Positions 8,342-17,011 of a stretch of 64,000 nucleotides of DNA are shown piece after piece. Every line of letters starts with the position of its first letter. Position 1 is the stretch's first letter. This stretch comes from Actinacidiphila oryziradicis (lineage in GTDB: Bacteria > Actinomycetota > Actinomycetes > Streptomycetales > Streptomycetaceae), in the NCBI RefSeq assembly GCF_005047355.1, contig NZ_SUMC01000023.1, forward strand, positions 1 to 64,000. Reading direction: 5' to 3'. The translations under genes and the position numbers were made by a program. The notes below the pieces were generated by a model. That model worked only from the letters and a program-made list of their open reading frames with translations. It searched no databases and was not told where the DNA came from.

Positions 8342-8880
8342 CGGGACACCTCCACGGTCGCGGTCATGAACGGATGGATGGTGCAGAGGTAGGCGTAGGT
8401 GCCGGGCTTGGTGAACGTGTAGCGGTAGGTGGCGCGGGTGGCCAGCGCGGCGGACTTCAAGGGCCCTCCCGATCCGGTGCTGGTGACGGTGTGGGCATCG
8501 GTGTCCTGATTGGTCCAGGTCACCGTCGTGCCCGCCTTGACCTTCAGCACGGCCGGAGAGAACGCGAAGTTCTTGATCGCCACGGCGTCCCCGGCCACCG
8601 GCGCGGTCGGCGCACGGGTGGCCGGAGGACTCATGGGCATGCTCATGCTGGGCATCGCCGAGGCGCCCGGGGCGGAGCTCGCCGCACCCCCCGCCCCAGC
8701 GGCGCCGGGCGTTCCGGCCAGGCTCTGGCCCGGAGCGGGCGTGATGGCGCCGGCCCCCGTAGCGGCGGGATGCGACGATCCGTCGCACGCGCTCAGGAGC
8801 CCCAGCGTGCCGGCGGCGGCGACGGCGAGGCCTGCCACGAGGCGCGACCGCCGGGCCGTCGGACGAAAATGCAGGTACAT
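8338..8880 (-). CDS. Cupredoxin-domain lipoprotein
   Basis: A 180-residue blue-copper-type protein. The signal peptide ends in a lipobox (GLLSAC, Cys32). An Ala/Pro/Met-rich linker with an MPSMSMPMS stretch that may bind copper follows. The C-terminal amicyanin/plastocyanin-like domain keeps all type 1 copper ligands: H130 (DAHTV), C166, H169 and M172 (YLCTIHPFM). It should carry electrons or copper on the outer membrane face. First gene of a coupled operon with a metallophosphoesterase and a membrane protein. The paired element at 9141-9174 lies about 260 bp upstream in the same direction. Confidence 0.92.
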   Translation of the reverse strand: MYLHFRPTARRSRLVAGLAVAAAGTLGLLSACDGSSHPAATGAGAITPAPGQSLAGTPGAAGAGGAASSAPGASAMPSMSMPMSPPATRAPTAPVAGDAVAIKNFAFSPAVLKVKAGTTVTWTNQDTDAHTVTSTGSGGPLKSAALATRATYRYTFTKPGTYAYLCTIHPFMTATVEVSR

Positions 8881-8981
8881 AGTTCTCGTTCCTTACTGAT
8901 CAGGTTGCGATTGCGACATGTGCCGACCGGTCAGGGGCGGCTGGAGTGACGCACGGTGGACCTTTTTCGGCCGCCGGCACC

Positions 8982-9098
8982 TCACCGGGACCCGCCCACG
9001 GACCAGAGGTGTTGCCGGCGCCCGGGCCGCTCGTGTGGACGCGTCCCAACGACGCCCGCAAGGACCGCTGCTTCCTCCGGGTGGAGCATCTTGGTCAT
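8982..9098 (-). CDS. Possible 38-residue leader ORF upstream of the cupredoxin operon
   Basis: Starts MTKMLHPEEA after a GGGAG site and ends 101 bp before the cupredoxin gene. The surrounding 5' sequence and first codons closely match those of the HTH gene at 11996 (MTEIPHPQET), in opposite orientation, so both derive from one ancestor. It may be a truncated relic or a short leader peptide. Translation is not proven. Confidence 0.35.
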   Translation of the reverse strand: MTKMLHPEEAAVLAGVVGTRPHERPGRRQHLWSVGGSR

Positions 9099-9140
9099 CT
9101 CAGCTCGCTCCCTGCGGGGTGGGTGGGAAGAGGTGGATCC

Positions 9141-9174
9141 GGTGAATACCAGCGCTTGTCCAGTTCCACGGGTG
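9141..9174 (-). promoter_or_regulatory. Paired 34-bp element, copy A (upstream of cupredoxin operon)
   Basis: Read on the minus strand this 34-bp block contains GTGGAACTGGAC followed by AAGCGCTGGTATTCACC. It differs from copy B (11918-11951, plus strand) at one base. Weaker similarity extends about 70 bp upstream and through the start codon downstream. GGAAC and GGTATT could be -35/-10 parts of an ECF-type promoter, although their spacing is short. The two copies face outward from the sigma/anti-sigma pair. Confidence 0.55.
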
Positions 9175-9634
9175 ATGGGCACCGGACGGTTCGGTAGATC
9201 CGCACCTTTTGTGAAATTTCTTGCCAGGTGCGCCAATCACCCGGACCCGCCCCTTTCCGGCCCGCGGCGGCACGACCCCGCCGATGACGCGGCGGCGGGT
9301 CCGGGACCACACCCGCCACCGGGGCCGCCTTGCTCCCGGGAACCGCTCACAGAGCCCCGCCACGGGCCAGACAGCCCACCCCCGCGCCCGGCATCACCGG
9401 CCACCGCAGACCACAGCCATCCCCACGGGCCGTCCGCACCGCAACCCCCGCCCGAGCCGGTGACGTGGCCTACAGGAACGGAGCCGAGGGCAGTGGCGTA
9501 CGCCGGCCGCCGGCCGTGCCGCGACCTCCCCGGGGACCGCCGCCAGGGCAACGATGGGGCCGCCTTCTTCGCACGTCCGGATCTACGGCGCGTAGCCAGC
9601 GACATACGGTAGGTAATGCGACAAAACAATAAAA

Positions 9635-10255
9635 ATGCGGGATGATCGCCCTATGCCATGGAGTTTCCGTAAACGCGGTCCATTGGCTGAGCCGGATCGC
9701 TCCGGGCGCCGTGTCTCTGATAAAGAGACTGTTTCGAGTGCAGACGAGGAACTGCTCCGCACGCTCTACGCCGAGCACGCCGGGCCCCTGTTCCACTACG
9801 CGCTGCGATTGACCTCAGGAGACCGGCAATGGGCCGAGGACATCGTGCAGGAGACACTGCTACGGGCGTGGCAGCACCCCGCCGCGTTCGAGCCCGCACG
9901 CGGTCCGGCCCGGGCTTGGCTGTGTACGGTGGCCCGGCATCTGGTCGTCGACGCCCGCCGGGCCCGGCGGGCCCGGCCGGCCGAGGCCGATGGGGAGGCC
10001 CTGGAGCAGATCGCCGAGCGGACGCCCGGCGAGGACGAGATCGAACAGGCGCTGCAGAGCTGGGCGGTGGCCGATGCCATCCGGACACTGTCCCAGGACC
10101 ACCGCGTCGTGCTGCTGGAGACGTACTACCGGGGCCGGACGATGGCCGAGGCCGCGAAAGTGCTCGGCATCCCGCTGGGCACCGTGAAGTCGCGGACGTA
10201 CTACGCCCTGCAGGCGCTGCGGCTGGCGCTCCAGGAACGGGGCATCGAGCCGTGA
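9635..10255 (+). CDS. ECF-type RNA polymerase sigma factor
   Basis: A sigma-70 family factor with only regions 2 and 4. Region 2 spans about residues 35-100 (LYAEHAGPLFHYALRLT, then WAEDIVQETLLRAWQHP). Region 4 has the HTH MAEAAKVLGIPLGTVKSRTY. It is followed 25 bp on by its zinc-binding anti-sigma gene. The start is uncertain: ATG 9635 opens the frame, ATG 9653 is an alternative, and neither has a strong ribosome site. The upstream DNA is unusually AT-rich (acaaaacaataaaaatg). The flanking paired elements make the two neighbouring operons candidate targets. Confidence 0.92.
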   Translation: MRDDRPMPWSFRKRGPLAEPDRSGRRVSDKETVSSADEELLRTLYAEHAGPLFHYALRLTSGDRQWAEDIVQETLLRAWQHPAAFEPARGPARAWLCTVARHLVVDARRARRARPAEADGEALEQIAERTPGEDEIEQALQSWAVADAIRTLSQDHRVVLLETYYRGRTMAEAAKVLGIPLGTVKSRTYYALQALRLALQERGIEP

Positions 10256-10280
10256 CGGCGGCACAGAGGAGGTGCAGACC

Positions 10281-11075
10281 ATGACCGCGGACCGTGAGAT
10301 CATCCGGCTGTCACTGGGCGGATACGTCCTGGGGACGCTGTCCCCGGCGGAGGCGGAGCACATACGCGCCCACCTCGCGGAATGCGCCCGGTGCCGGGCG
10401 GAGTACGCCGAACTGGCAGGACTGCCCGCGCTGCTCGCGACTATCACCGAGGCCGAAGCCGCCGGCCGGGCCGCGCCCGCACCCAGCGAGGACCTGGCCG
10501 ACCGACTCGTGCAACGGGCCGCGGAAAGCGGGCAACCCAGCCCGCAGCCACCCTCGCGGCCCACTGTGCCGGCTGCGGCGCGGGTACCCCAGGAGGGTCT
10601 GCTCGACCGGCTGCTCCAACAGGCCGGGGCCCGACGCCGTACGGCCTGGCGGCGGCAATTGGCCGGCGCCGCCGCCACCCTGACGCTCATGGCCGCAGCG
10701 GCCGGCGGCACGTGGCTGGCGGCCAGCGGGTCGGTGGGCAGTCAAGCGGCACGGCCCGGACCGACCTCTCCGGCCCCGGTCCGCACCTTCTCCGGACGCG
10801 ACCCCACGACCGGTGTCTCCGTCTCGGTGAAGGTCTCGCCCGCCGCCTGGGGCAGCGTCCTGCAGGTCTCGGCCAAGGGGGCGCCCGCCGGAATCACCTG
10901 CACCCTGCAAGTGGTCGGGCTGGACGGGGTCAAGGCGGTCGGCGCTAGCTGGCGGGCCGGCGAGTACCCCGGCGGTACCACGATCCCCGGAGCGGTCCCC
11001 ATGCCCCCCGGGGCCATCGGGCACTTCGACATCTTCGCCGGCAACGGCCAGAAGCTGATCACGATCCCGGCGTGA
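10281..11075 (+). CDS. Membrane-anchored zinc-finger anti-sigma factor
   Basis: A 264-residue protein starting at ATG 10281 with GAGGAGG at 10266-10272. The N-terminal anti-sigma zinc-binding fold has the H-x3-C-x2-C signature (HLAECARC) near residues 30-40. A transmembrane helix (LAGAAATLTLMAAAAGGTWL) lies near residue 140, followed by an extracellular domain of about 110 residues. It should hold the upstream sigma factor at the membrane until a signal arrives. The outer domain ends in GHFDIFAGNGQKLITIPA, typical of Streptomyces anti-sigma proteins of this layout. Confidence 0.88.
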   Translation: MTADREIIRLSLGGYVLGTLSPAEAEHIRAHLAECARCRAEYAELAGLPALLATITEAEAAGRAAPAPSEDLADRLVQRAAESGQPSPQPPSRPTVPAAARVPQEGLLDRLLQQAGARRRTAWRRQLAGAAATLTLMAAAAGGTWLAASGSVGSQAARPGPTSPAPVRTFSGRDPTTGVSVSVKVSPAAWGSVLQVSAKGAPAGITCTLQVVGLDGVKAVGASWRAGEYPGGTTIPGAVPMPPGAIGHFDIFAGNGQKLITIPA

Positions 11076-11330
11076 GGCGGGTGGCGCCCGCCCACGGTGT
11101 TCGGACGGGTTCATGCCACCCACCCGGCCAGTGGCCGCCGCGCGGGAGCGGACGGCCGATCAGATGCTCGGCCGCGGAGTCCACGGCTGTGTCCCGGCAC
11201 CGGCACCGGGCCGGGACGGAGCGTCACCCGAACCACCCGCACGGCATGGCCGCCCGGCAGTGGGGGCAGGCCGCCGTCCCCCGCGCTCGCAAAGCCCCCG
11301 GAGGGATGGGGCCTTGCGAGCCGTTGTCAC

Positions 11331-11365
11331 GACCCCGCCCTGCCGGCCTCCGGCAGGGCGGGGTC
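11331..11365. terminator. Perfect 16-bp stem hairpin
   Basis: Inverted repeat with 16-bp perfect arms (11331-11346 and 11350-11365) and a three-base loop, about 255 bp past the anti-sigma stop. No T-run follows, as is usual in Streptomyces. It probably ends transcription from the sigma operon. Apart from it, 11076-11900 holds nothing I can support. Confidence 0.65.
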
Positions 11366-11917
11366 GCAGCGGTCACGGTCGACAGGGACGATCCTCGTAC
11401 CGGGCTTGACGCATGCCCTGGGCCTGCCCACCGGGGTCCGCGTCGTCCTCCCCAGACCACCGGTCACGACTGCGCGAGCATCGTGATCGGACGGCGCGCC
11501 CACGGACATTCGGCCCGGCGTCGGACGCCACCGCCCCCGCACCACCAGAGCGATGGTGCCGGGCATCGGAGCGCCCAGGCCAGACCGGACACCCTCGGGC
11601 GCGAGGAAACCCGCCCACCTCGGACCGGACCACCCGCACGACGGGTGCCACCACCAGGTACGCGAACACGGGCAACCAGCGCACCCAACACCGTTCGGGA
11701 CGCGCGCACCGAGCCAGGACACACTCCCGCTCAGTGCTGAGGAACGGTTCCTTGGCCTACGTCCACCGCGGTGACCGGGGCGCGTGGGCGCACAGCCGCG
11801 GAAACCCCTCTCCTGGCAACGCGGCGCCGCACGCCCAGGAGGTGGGTCCGGCCAATCTGCACATCTTTGAAGAAATCGAGCAAACGGCGCGAATATACCG
11901 AACCGCACGGCGTCCGC

Positions 11918-11951
11918 CACCCGTGGAACTGGATAAGCGCTGGTATTCACC
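11918..11951 (+). promoter_or_regulatory. Paired 34-bp element, copy B (upstream of HTH gene)
   Basis: Plus-strand copy of the block at 9141-9174, one base different. It ends 44 bp before the ATG of the HTH gene at 11996. Upstream, TACCGAACCG is also shared with copy A. The conserved placement relative to a start codon in both copies suggests a promoter plus 5' leader. Confidence 0.55.
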
Positions 11952-11995
11952 AGATCACCCTCCCTCTCCTCCCACCTCGCAAGGAGTCAACCGAG

Positions 11996-12262
11996 ATGAC
12001 CGAGATACCCCACCCGCAGGAAACACCCGTGGCGCTCGCGATGCCCGCCTCAACGCCACATGCCGAAGCCTCGACTCCCCGCCCACACGTGCGCCGAGCG
12101 AACTACCGCGGCCCATCGGCGGCACCCGTCTCCAGACCGCCCACCGCGTGGGCATCACCAGCTATACGGCGAACACCTACCTGCGCCGTATCCGGTCCAC
12201 GTTCGGCATCGGCAACAACGCCGGGCTAACCCGGCTCGCCATCAGCCTCGGGCTGTGGCACC
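11996..12262 (+). pseudogene. LuxR-type HTH regulator, frameshifted
   Basis: ATG 11996 follows AAGGAG (11981-11986) and reads MTEIPHPQETPVALAMP in one frame. The coding signal then moves to another frame by about 12110, where a LuxR-like helix-turn-helix is clear: VGITSYTANTYLRRIRSTFG, then NNAGLTRLAISLGLW. The HTH frame has no stop before the next gene, so both a frameshift and loss of the natural end are likely. Intact, it would be a small DNA-binding protein co-transcribed with the downstream ATPase. Confidence 0.6.
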
Positions 12263-12334
12263 CCGGCCGCGCCCCCCGCGTTCTTCTGCGGCCCTCCCCC
12301 CGCCTCCGCACCTCCACAGAAGAGCAACAAGACC

Positions 12335-12766
12335 ATGTTTGTAACCGACTCAACCATCGCGAGCTCACTGCTCCCGCGGCCCTGCCGCCACCAGGCACTG
12401 CTCACCCTGCCCGCGCAGGAGACACATGTCTCCGCCGCCCGCCACTTCACGGCCGACCTGCTGGAGTGCTGGAGTGTTCCCGAGAACGAGCGGGATTCCG
12501 CCGTCCTCATCGTCGACGAACTCACGGCCAACGCCGCCCGGTACGGCCACGAGTGCATGACCCTGCTGCTGGCCCTCGACCGCCACACCCTCCACATCGT
12601 GGTCAGCGACTCCGGAACTGCCCTGGAACACCCCCACGATGCCGTCGCCCCGGACGAACACGGCCGCGGCACCGGCATCGTGGAGTACCTCGCGCAATCG
12701 ACCGAGGTCCACCAGACTCCCGGCGGCCGCGAAGTCCGCGCCTGCCTTCAGTGCCCGGCAGCATGA
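12335..12766 (+). CDS. RsbW-like ATP-binding anti-sigma regulatory protein
   Basis: A 143-residue GHKL-fold ATPase of the type common in Streptomyces. The N-box is visible in VLIVDELTANAARYGHE, and the G-boxes in VVSDSGTAL and DEHGRGTGIVEYLA. Such proteins act as serine kinases or anti-sigma factors in partner switching. It follows the frameshifted HTH gene downstream of paired element copy B, so it probably belongs to the sigma-island regulon. Anti-anti-sigma partners are not seen nearby. Confidence 0.88.
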   Translation: MFVTDSTIASSLLPRPCRHQALLTLPAQETHVSAARHFTADLLECWSVPENERDSAVLIVDELTANAARYGHECMTLLLALDRHTLHIVVSDSGTALEHPHDAVAPDEHGRGTGIVEYLAQSTEVHQTPGGREVRACLQCPAA

Positions 12767-13503
12767 CCGAACCCGGTGAGGCCCCGGTTGCCGGGCGGGG
12801 GCTTCACCCGCATGCCGACCCGCGACGGCCGGCACATCCCGGCTTCCTCCGCCCCTGTAGGGCAAGGCCATGGGGTCTGCCAGAAATGAGGCTCCACCCA
12901 GGATTCCGGTGGATCCACCACCGGCACGGCATTACTCAGTCCCGGGATGCCTTTGCCCTCAGCTTTCGGCAAGAGTGGGCGTGGAGCCAATTTCTTCGGC
13001 CGCCCAGATCACCTCGTCCGGTCTCGGTCAGGCGTCCCCACAGTCTGGGACCTGAGGCGGGAGTGGACCGCGAGGTGGTGAAGAGGCGCCCGGAGGTGGC
13101 ATGTGCGGTGGAGGCCGTCTCATCCACGCAGCCGTCGCGCTGAGGGCGGTCCTTGAGACGACCTCGTGGTGCGCAGCCGCCTCTGCCGCACTGCACGGGT
13201 CTGCGGAGGCGATCACGTTTGCGCCGCGGTCGGCTCCGGCTTCAAGCGGAGAAGGTCCTCGCTGTTCAGGAAGAGAGGGCCGCGTGATCGCACTGCCCAT
13301 CGATGACGCTGATGCCGCGCCGCCCAAGCCAGTGCCAGCCCCGGCCGTGTGCCCCACCGGGGCGTAGCCCACACGCCCAGGGGCAATGCGCCGCCGCCCC
13401 TCGTGATGCCGCGCACGACTGGGCAGAGTCACGGAGCTGGCTCGCAGCGTCCAAGCAGGCTCACCGGACGGACCGGCCTACGTCAGCCGGTGGACGGTCT
13501 TTG
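12767..13503. other. No supported gene
   Basis: About 740 bp. Open frames on both strands have poor starts and compositions typical of shadows. No repeats or strong hairpins were recognised. Probably decayed sequence between two accessory blocks. Confidence 0.4.
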
Positions 13504-13746
13504 TCACTCCGCCTCTCCGTCCTCCACCGGGTACGTCTTGGTCCATGTGGCCCCGCATTTGCAGCGGGACTGCTCGACCAGCTGCCCTTCCTCCGACACG
13601 CCCATGCCTTGGCTGAGGCGGACGTGAACATGTTCACCCATGAGGAGCCGCTTTCCATAGTCGATAAATCGATCCTCAACGTATGTCGGCAGTGGGTCAA
13701 TGACCCGCGTCACAACGCCCACCCTGACCCGCGCGTCGCACGGCAT
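13504..13746 (-). CDS. Small hypothetical protein with a CKCG motif
   Basis: An 80-residue frame with moderate AT content, unlike the shadows around it. It is acidic at the end and carries SRCKCGATWTKTYPVEDGE, which could be half of a zinc site. ATG 13746 is the first start; GTG 13710 is an alternative. I do not recognise it. The stretches on both sides are decayed, so it may be a relic. Confidence 0.4.
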   Translation of the reverse strand: MPCDARVRVGVVTRVIDPLPTYVEDRFIDYGKRLLMGEHVHVRLSQGMGVSEEGQLVEQSRCKCGATWTKTYPVEDGEAE

Positions 13747-13949
13747 CCCGGTCCGGTGCGCGCGGGGATGCGCACGGGGCGCGCTCGGTGGGCACGCTGA
13801 TCAGGGAGGGTCCAAGCCGCACGAGTTCCTGGCCCGGCTCACCGCGCGCCTCGAAGCGGACGGCGCGGCCGTAATTGGTAGCGCCCGCGACGCGGGAATC
13901 GCCCGAAGCTGGATCAGCTGGATCAGCTGGAGGAAAACCGGCTGCTGCT

Positions 13950-14190
13950 GCGGTTCGCGCCCCGCGAGATCCCGTGATGGTCGCGGAATGGGTTTCCTTC
14001 AACCTGATCGGCACCGAAGGGCAGGACTGGGCACGCGGCTACGCCGCGGCACGCAAGTACGCCCAACGCGAGGGGCACCTTCGAGTGCCGTTCGATCACA
14101 AGGAAGGCCCGGCGAGGGACACGGTATAGCCGCTGGGGCACTGGATCAGCAAACAGCGCAAGGCCTCGGGGCGGGCGCCATGGACGGCGC
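13950..14190 (+). pseudogene. Remnant of a helicase-associated (HA) domain protein
   Basis: The frame reads WARGYAAARKYAQREGHLRV then PFDHKEG, a TAG stop at 14127-14129, and resumes with PLGHWISKQRKASG. This is the repeated helicase-associated domain found at the C-terminus of large Streptomyces DEAD-box helicases (W..g...a..y...hGh..vp......LG.Wi..qR). Only one repeat survives and the helicase core is absent. Upstream, LDQLEENRLLLRFAPREIP in another frame looks like the end of a different lost gene. Confidence 0.6.
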
Positions 14191-14507
14191 CCGCGGACCA
14201 GGCCGGGGTCCAGCTTCTCTCCTGTGCGGCGCCTGCGTCACCGCGGTGCGATACAGCGCCAGCGTCCTGCCCGTGCCCACGAGAAGCACGGCGAGCGTTC
14301 CGGTGAGGAGCCTGCCGGGGCGGCGGGCTCGGTCTGATCATCATGGCCTCGCCCGTCAGGAACGGTTGTGTTCCCGGGTTGCCGCCGGGCGCGGGAAGGT
14401 TGCCGGGTCGGCAAGGTGGGCAGCCTTGGCCAACTCTTCGGCACAGCAAGCCAGTTCGATGAGATACGTTGCCCCATCCGCCCCGCCTCCGAAAGGAACT
14501 TGCCCCC

Positions 14508-15695
14508 GTGTCCTCCACCCCCCTCGCCCTCACCCTGGCCAATCTGCTGCTCCGGCCGGGCTTCGGCTCCCGTCGCATCCCTGACCGGACCTTCGACCGG
14601 CTCGTCGCCACGTCCGGGCAGGCAGACGGGGACCAGCGGTTCGTCGATGACTTCCGGTTCCTGCTGCGCCACTGGGCGGGGGACGAGAACCTCACTCCGG
14701 TCGGCTGGCTGTCCGCGCGGGGTCACGTCCGCAGGCATCTCACCAACCGGGCCCGGATCCGGCGGCTGATCGCCGAGCACCCCGCGATCGAGCGGGAGCC
14801 CGTCGAGAAGCCTGTGTTCGTGGTGGGCCTGCCGCGCACGGCCACCACGCTCACCCACGGCGTGCTGTCCCTCTCGGACGAGCACCGATGTCCCCTGCTG
14901 TGGGAGCTGCTCACACCCGACCTGGACTTACCGCCTGAGCAGCGGCAGAAGGCAATCACCGCCGCGCGTCGGATGGTCGGCGGAATCAATCTGTTCGCCC
15001 CGGGCTTCCGCGACGTCCACCCGCTGCGCGCCGAGGGCCCCGATGAGTGCACCTTCGCCCTTCCGCACACCGTTATGCCGCTGTCCCAGGCCCGCATGCC
15101 CGAGTACCAGGCCCGGCACTACGAACGGGATTTCGTCCCCGACTACCGCCACCTCAAGCAGGTTTTCCAGGTGCTCCAGTACGGCCGTCCCCGCCGCCGC
15201 TGGGTGCTGAAGTCCCCCATGCACATCGAGAACCTCGACGCGCTGCGCACCGTCTTCCCCGACGCCACGAGCGTGTGGACCCACCGCGACCCGGTCGCCG
15301 TCGTGCCGTCGTTCTGCAGCCTGGTCGAGCACGGCATGGCCATCACCGTCCGCCCCCTGGACCTGCACGGCATCGGCGCCACCTGGCTCGAACTGCTGAG
15401 CCGCTCCATGGCGCGGGGCCTCGCGGCCCGTGCCGCGATCCCCCGGGAGGCGCTGGTGGACGTCCCGTACTCCTGGCTCGGGTCCAATCCGGCCACGGGC
15501 GCCCCGAAGCTCTACGAGTCCATCGGCGCCCGGTGGACCGACGCCGACGCCGCCCGGCTCCCCGAGGTCGCCGCCCGCCCCAAGGACACCCGCCCCCACA
15601 GCTACGATCTGTCCCGCTACGGTCTGACCCGCGCCGACGTCGAGTCGGCCTTCGCCGACTACAACGCCCTGCGGGCCGAGGTCGACCGGGCCTGA
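14508..15695 (+). CDS. Sulfotransferase family protein
   Basis: A 395-residue PAPS-dependent sulfotransferase-like enzyme. The 5'-phosphosulfate loop is PVFVVGLPRTATT near residue 100, and the 3'-phosphate-binding region is TSVWTHRDPVAVVPSFCS near residue 265. GTG 14508 is chosen because AAAGGA lies about 10 bases upstream; an in-frame ATG at 14469 lacks a site. The acceptor is unknown; related actinobacterial proteins sulfate small hydrophobic molecules or glycolipids. Flanked by remnants, so it may be acquired. Confidence 0.88.
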   Translation: MSSTPLALTLANLLLRPGFGSRRIPDRTFDRLVATSGQADGDQRFVDDFRFLLRHWAGDENLTPVGWLSARGHVRRHLTNRARIRRLIAEHPAIEREPVEKPVFVVGLPRTATTLTHGVLSLSDEHRCPLLWELLTPDLDLPPEQRQKAITAARRMVGGINLFAPGFRDVHPLRAEGPDECTFALPHTVMPLSQARMPEYQARHYERDFVPDYRHLKQVFQVLQYGRPRRRWVLKSPMHIENLDALRTVFPDATSVWTHRDPVAVVPSFCSLVEHGMAITVRPLDLHGIGATWLELLSRSMARGLAARAAIPREALVDVPYSWLGSNPATGAPKLYESIGARWTDADAARLPEVAARPKDTRPHSYDLSRYGLTRADVESAFADYNALRAEVDRA

Positions 15696-15751
15696 CGGCA
15701 CGGGCCGGCCCTGCTGGATCGCGGAGCCGGCCCGGTCACCCGGCCGGCCGG

Positions 15752-15970
15752 TCAGAAGCCCTCAGGGAGGCAGTGCACGGCTTCCAGGGAGAGAACTGGG
15801 TGGCGGAGCAGGAACAGCGCCTCGCTGATCTTCGGGGACTTGCGGCGCCAGGGCGGCAGGATCACCTTCAGCGCGACGGCCAACGTCCGCATGGCGCCCT
15901 CGCGGACGTTCAGGCGACGGCGTACCTGAACCTGTTGCGGATCATTTTCTGCAGTGCTTCTCGGTCGGGT
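15752..15970 (-). pseudogene. C-terminal fragment of an unidentified protein
   Basis: The minus strand holds a clear coding-like tail: NVREGAMRTLAVALKVILPP then WRRKSPKISEALFLLRHPVL and a natural TGA end. No start or upstream domain is present; the frame breaks before 15970. The family could not be named. It lies between the sulfotransferase and the FSH1 hydrolase. Confidence 0.4.
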
Positions 15971-16007
15971 GGAACAACGCTGACGGCCGGTTTCCTCTGA
16001 AGGATCT

Positions 16008-16598
16008 TCATCCGGCCATGCGGCCGAGGAAGAGGGCCACATTGTTGCGGATGAACGGTGTGCCGGGAATTACATGACCGCCGGAATGCTCAAGGACGAC
16101 GGGAGAGGTGAAGTGATCGGAGAGGTCGCGGGAATCTTCGATCGGCACAATCGAATCGGAGCGACCCATGATGTGGAGAGACGGGAGCGTATAGCTGTCC
16201 AGGGATGCGTAGAGATTGGCGTGCTTGGAAGAGTCGCTGCGGAATCCGCCGACCATCATCGCGAATTCAAAACTGAGAGGTTTCCGGCCGCCCGCCTGCC
16301 CGTCCGAGCCGCGCATCCCTACCAGCAGCGAGACGAGGGCGGCCCCCTGACTGAATCCGAAGACCCCGTCGAAGTGCCGTTGTTGGGCGAACAGGTCGGC
16401 CATCCAGTCCCGGGTGCGCTCCCAGCCGCGGAATTCATGGTGCCACCATCCGAAATCACCCGTGGACAGTGACGGGGCATCCACGTAGACGAATTCAACG
16501 GTCTCCTCCAGATCTTCGGCGAGCGGTTTCATCTGCTCGCGCAGGATGGGACCACTCCCGTGATAGCCGTGGAGGCACAGCACCCGGATACGACTCAT
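16008..16598 (-). CDS. FSH1-family serine hydrolase
   Basis: A 196-residue alpha/beta hydrolase. It opens with RVLCLHGYHGSG, the FSH1 (family of serine hydrolases) signature. The nucleophile is S83 in FGFSQGAAL, with D148 (GRSDSIVP) and H175 (SGGHVIPG) completing the triad. Length matches the family, best known from fungi and sometimes acting as thioesterase-like hydrolases. Codon use is a little less GC-rich than its neighbours (many AAT and GAA codons), so horizontal transfer is possible. Start ATG 16598. Confidence 0.85.
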   Translation of the reverse strand: MSRIRVLCLHGYHGSGPILREQMKPLAEDLEETVEFVYVDAPSLSTGDFGWWHHEFRGWERTRDWMADLFAQQRHFDGVFGFSQGAALVSLLVGMRGSDGQAGGRKPLSFEFAMMVGGFRSDSSKHANLYASLDSYTLPSLHIMGRSDSIVPIEDSRDLSDHFTSPVVLEHSGGHVIPGTPFIRNNVALFLGRMAG

Positions 16599-16783
16599 AC
16601 GAACTCCCCATTCTTATGCGGTGAGTACGGTGACCAGCCGCCCGTTCAGGCCGTTTTTCCCTTACGGATAGCGGTACGCCCGCGAGTGGGAATCCGGATG
16701 TGCCGGTCGACTGGGCATAAGCTTGCCCTCAGTTCCGGCATATGTCCAACAAATAGATATTCTCGCAGCGATAAGCTGAGCGC

Positions 16784-16880
16784 ATGCGTGTCGCCCTGCA
16801 TCGGCTCGAATACTTCGTCGCGGTGGTCGACGAGGGGGTCCTTCACTGCCGCGGCCCAACTGCTCCATGTCGCCCAGGCC
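16784..16880 (+). pseudogene. 5' remnant of a LysR-type regulator
   Basis: ATG 16784 reads MRVALHRLEYFVAVVDEG. The next frame then continues SFTAAAQLLHVAQA, exactly the start of a LysR-family winged helix but with a one-base shift between the halves near 16840. No effector-binding domain follows; the GH92 gene begins on the other strand. The upstream interval 16625-16783 shows no gene. Confidence 0.6.
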
Positions 16881-17011
16881 CGGATGGCCTGGCGGCCGTG
16901 GCAGTGGAGTCCCTCTTCGGCTACCGGGGCGTCGACGGCGCGCGGCGTTCGCGCGATCCGGGCTTCCAGGTCGCGCGAACCCCACTGGGTGTGCCCCCGC
17001 CATGCCTACGG

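Noticed and set aside
11413..13143. A 576-codon open frame on the plus strand
   Set aside because: It spans unrelated segments, overlaps the RsbW-like gene in another frame and has no domain outside the short HTH. It is a high-GC chance frame.
14238..14885. Minus-strand 215-codon frame
   Set aside because: Overlaps the sulfotransferase gene and shows no motif; a short TM-like stretch (LTGTLAVLLVGTGRTLALYR) is in a different frame and isolated.
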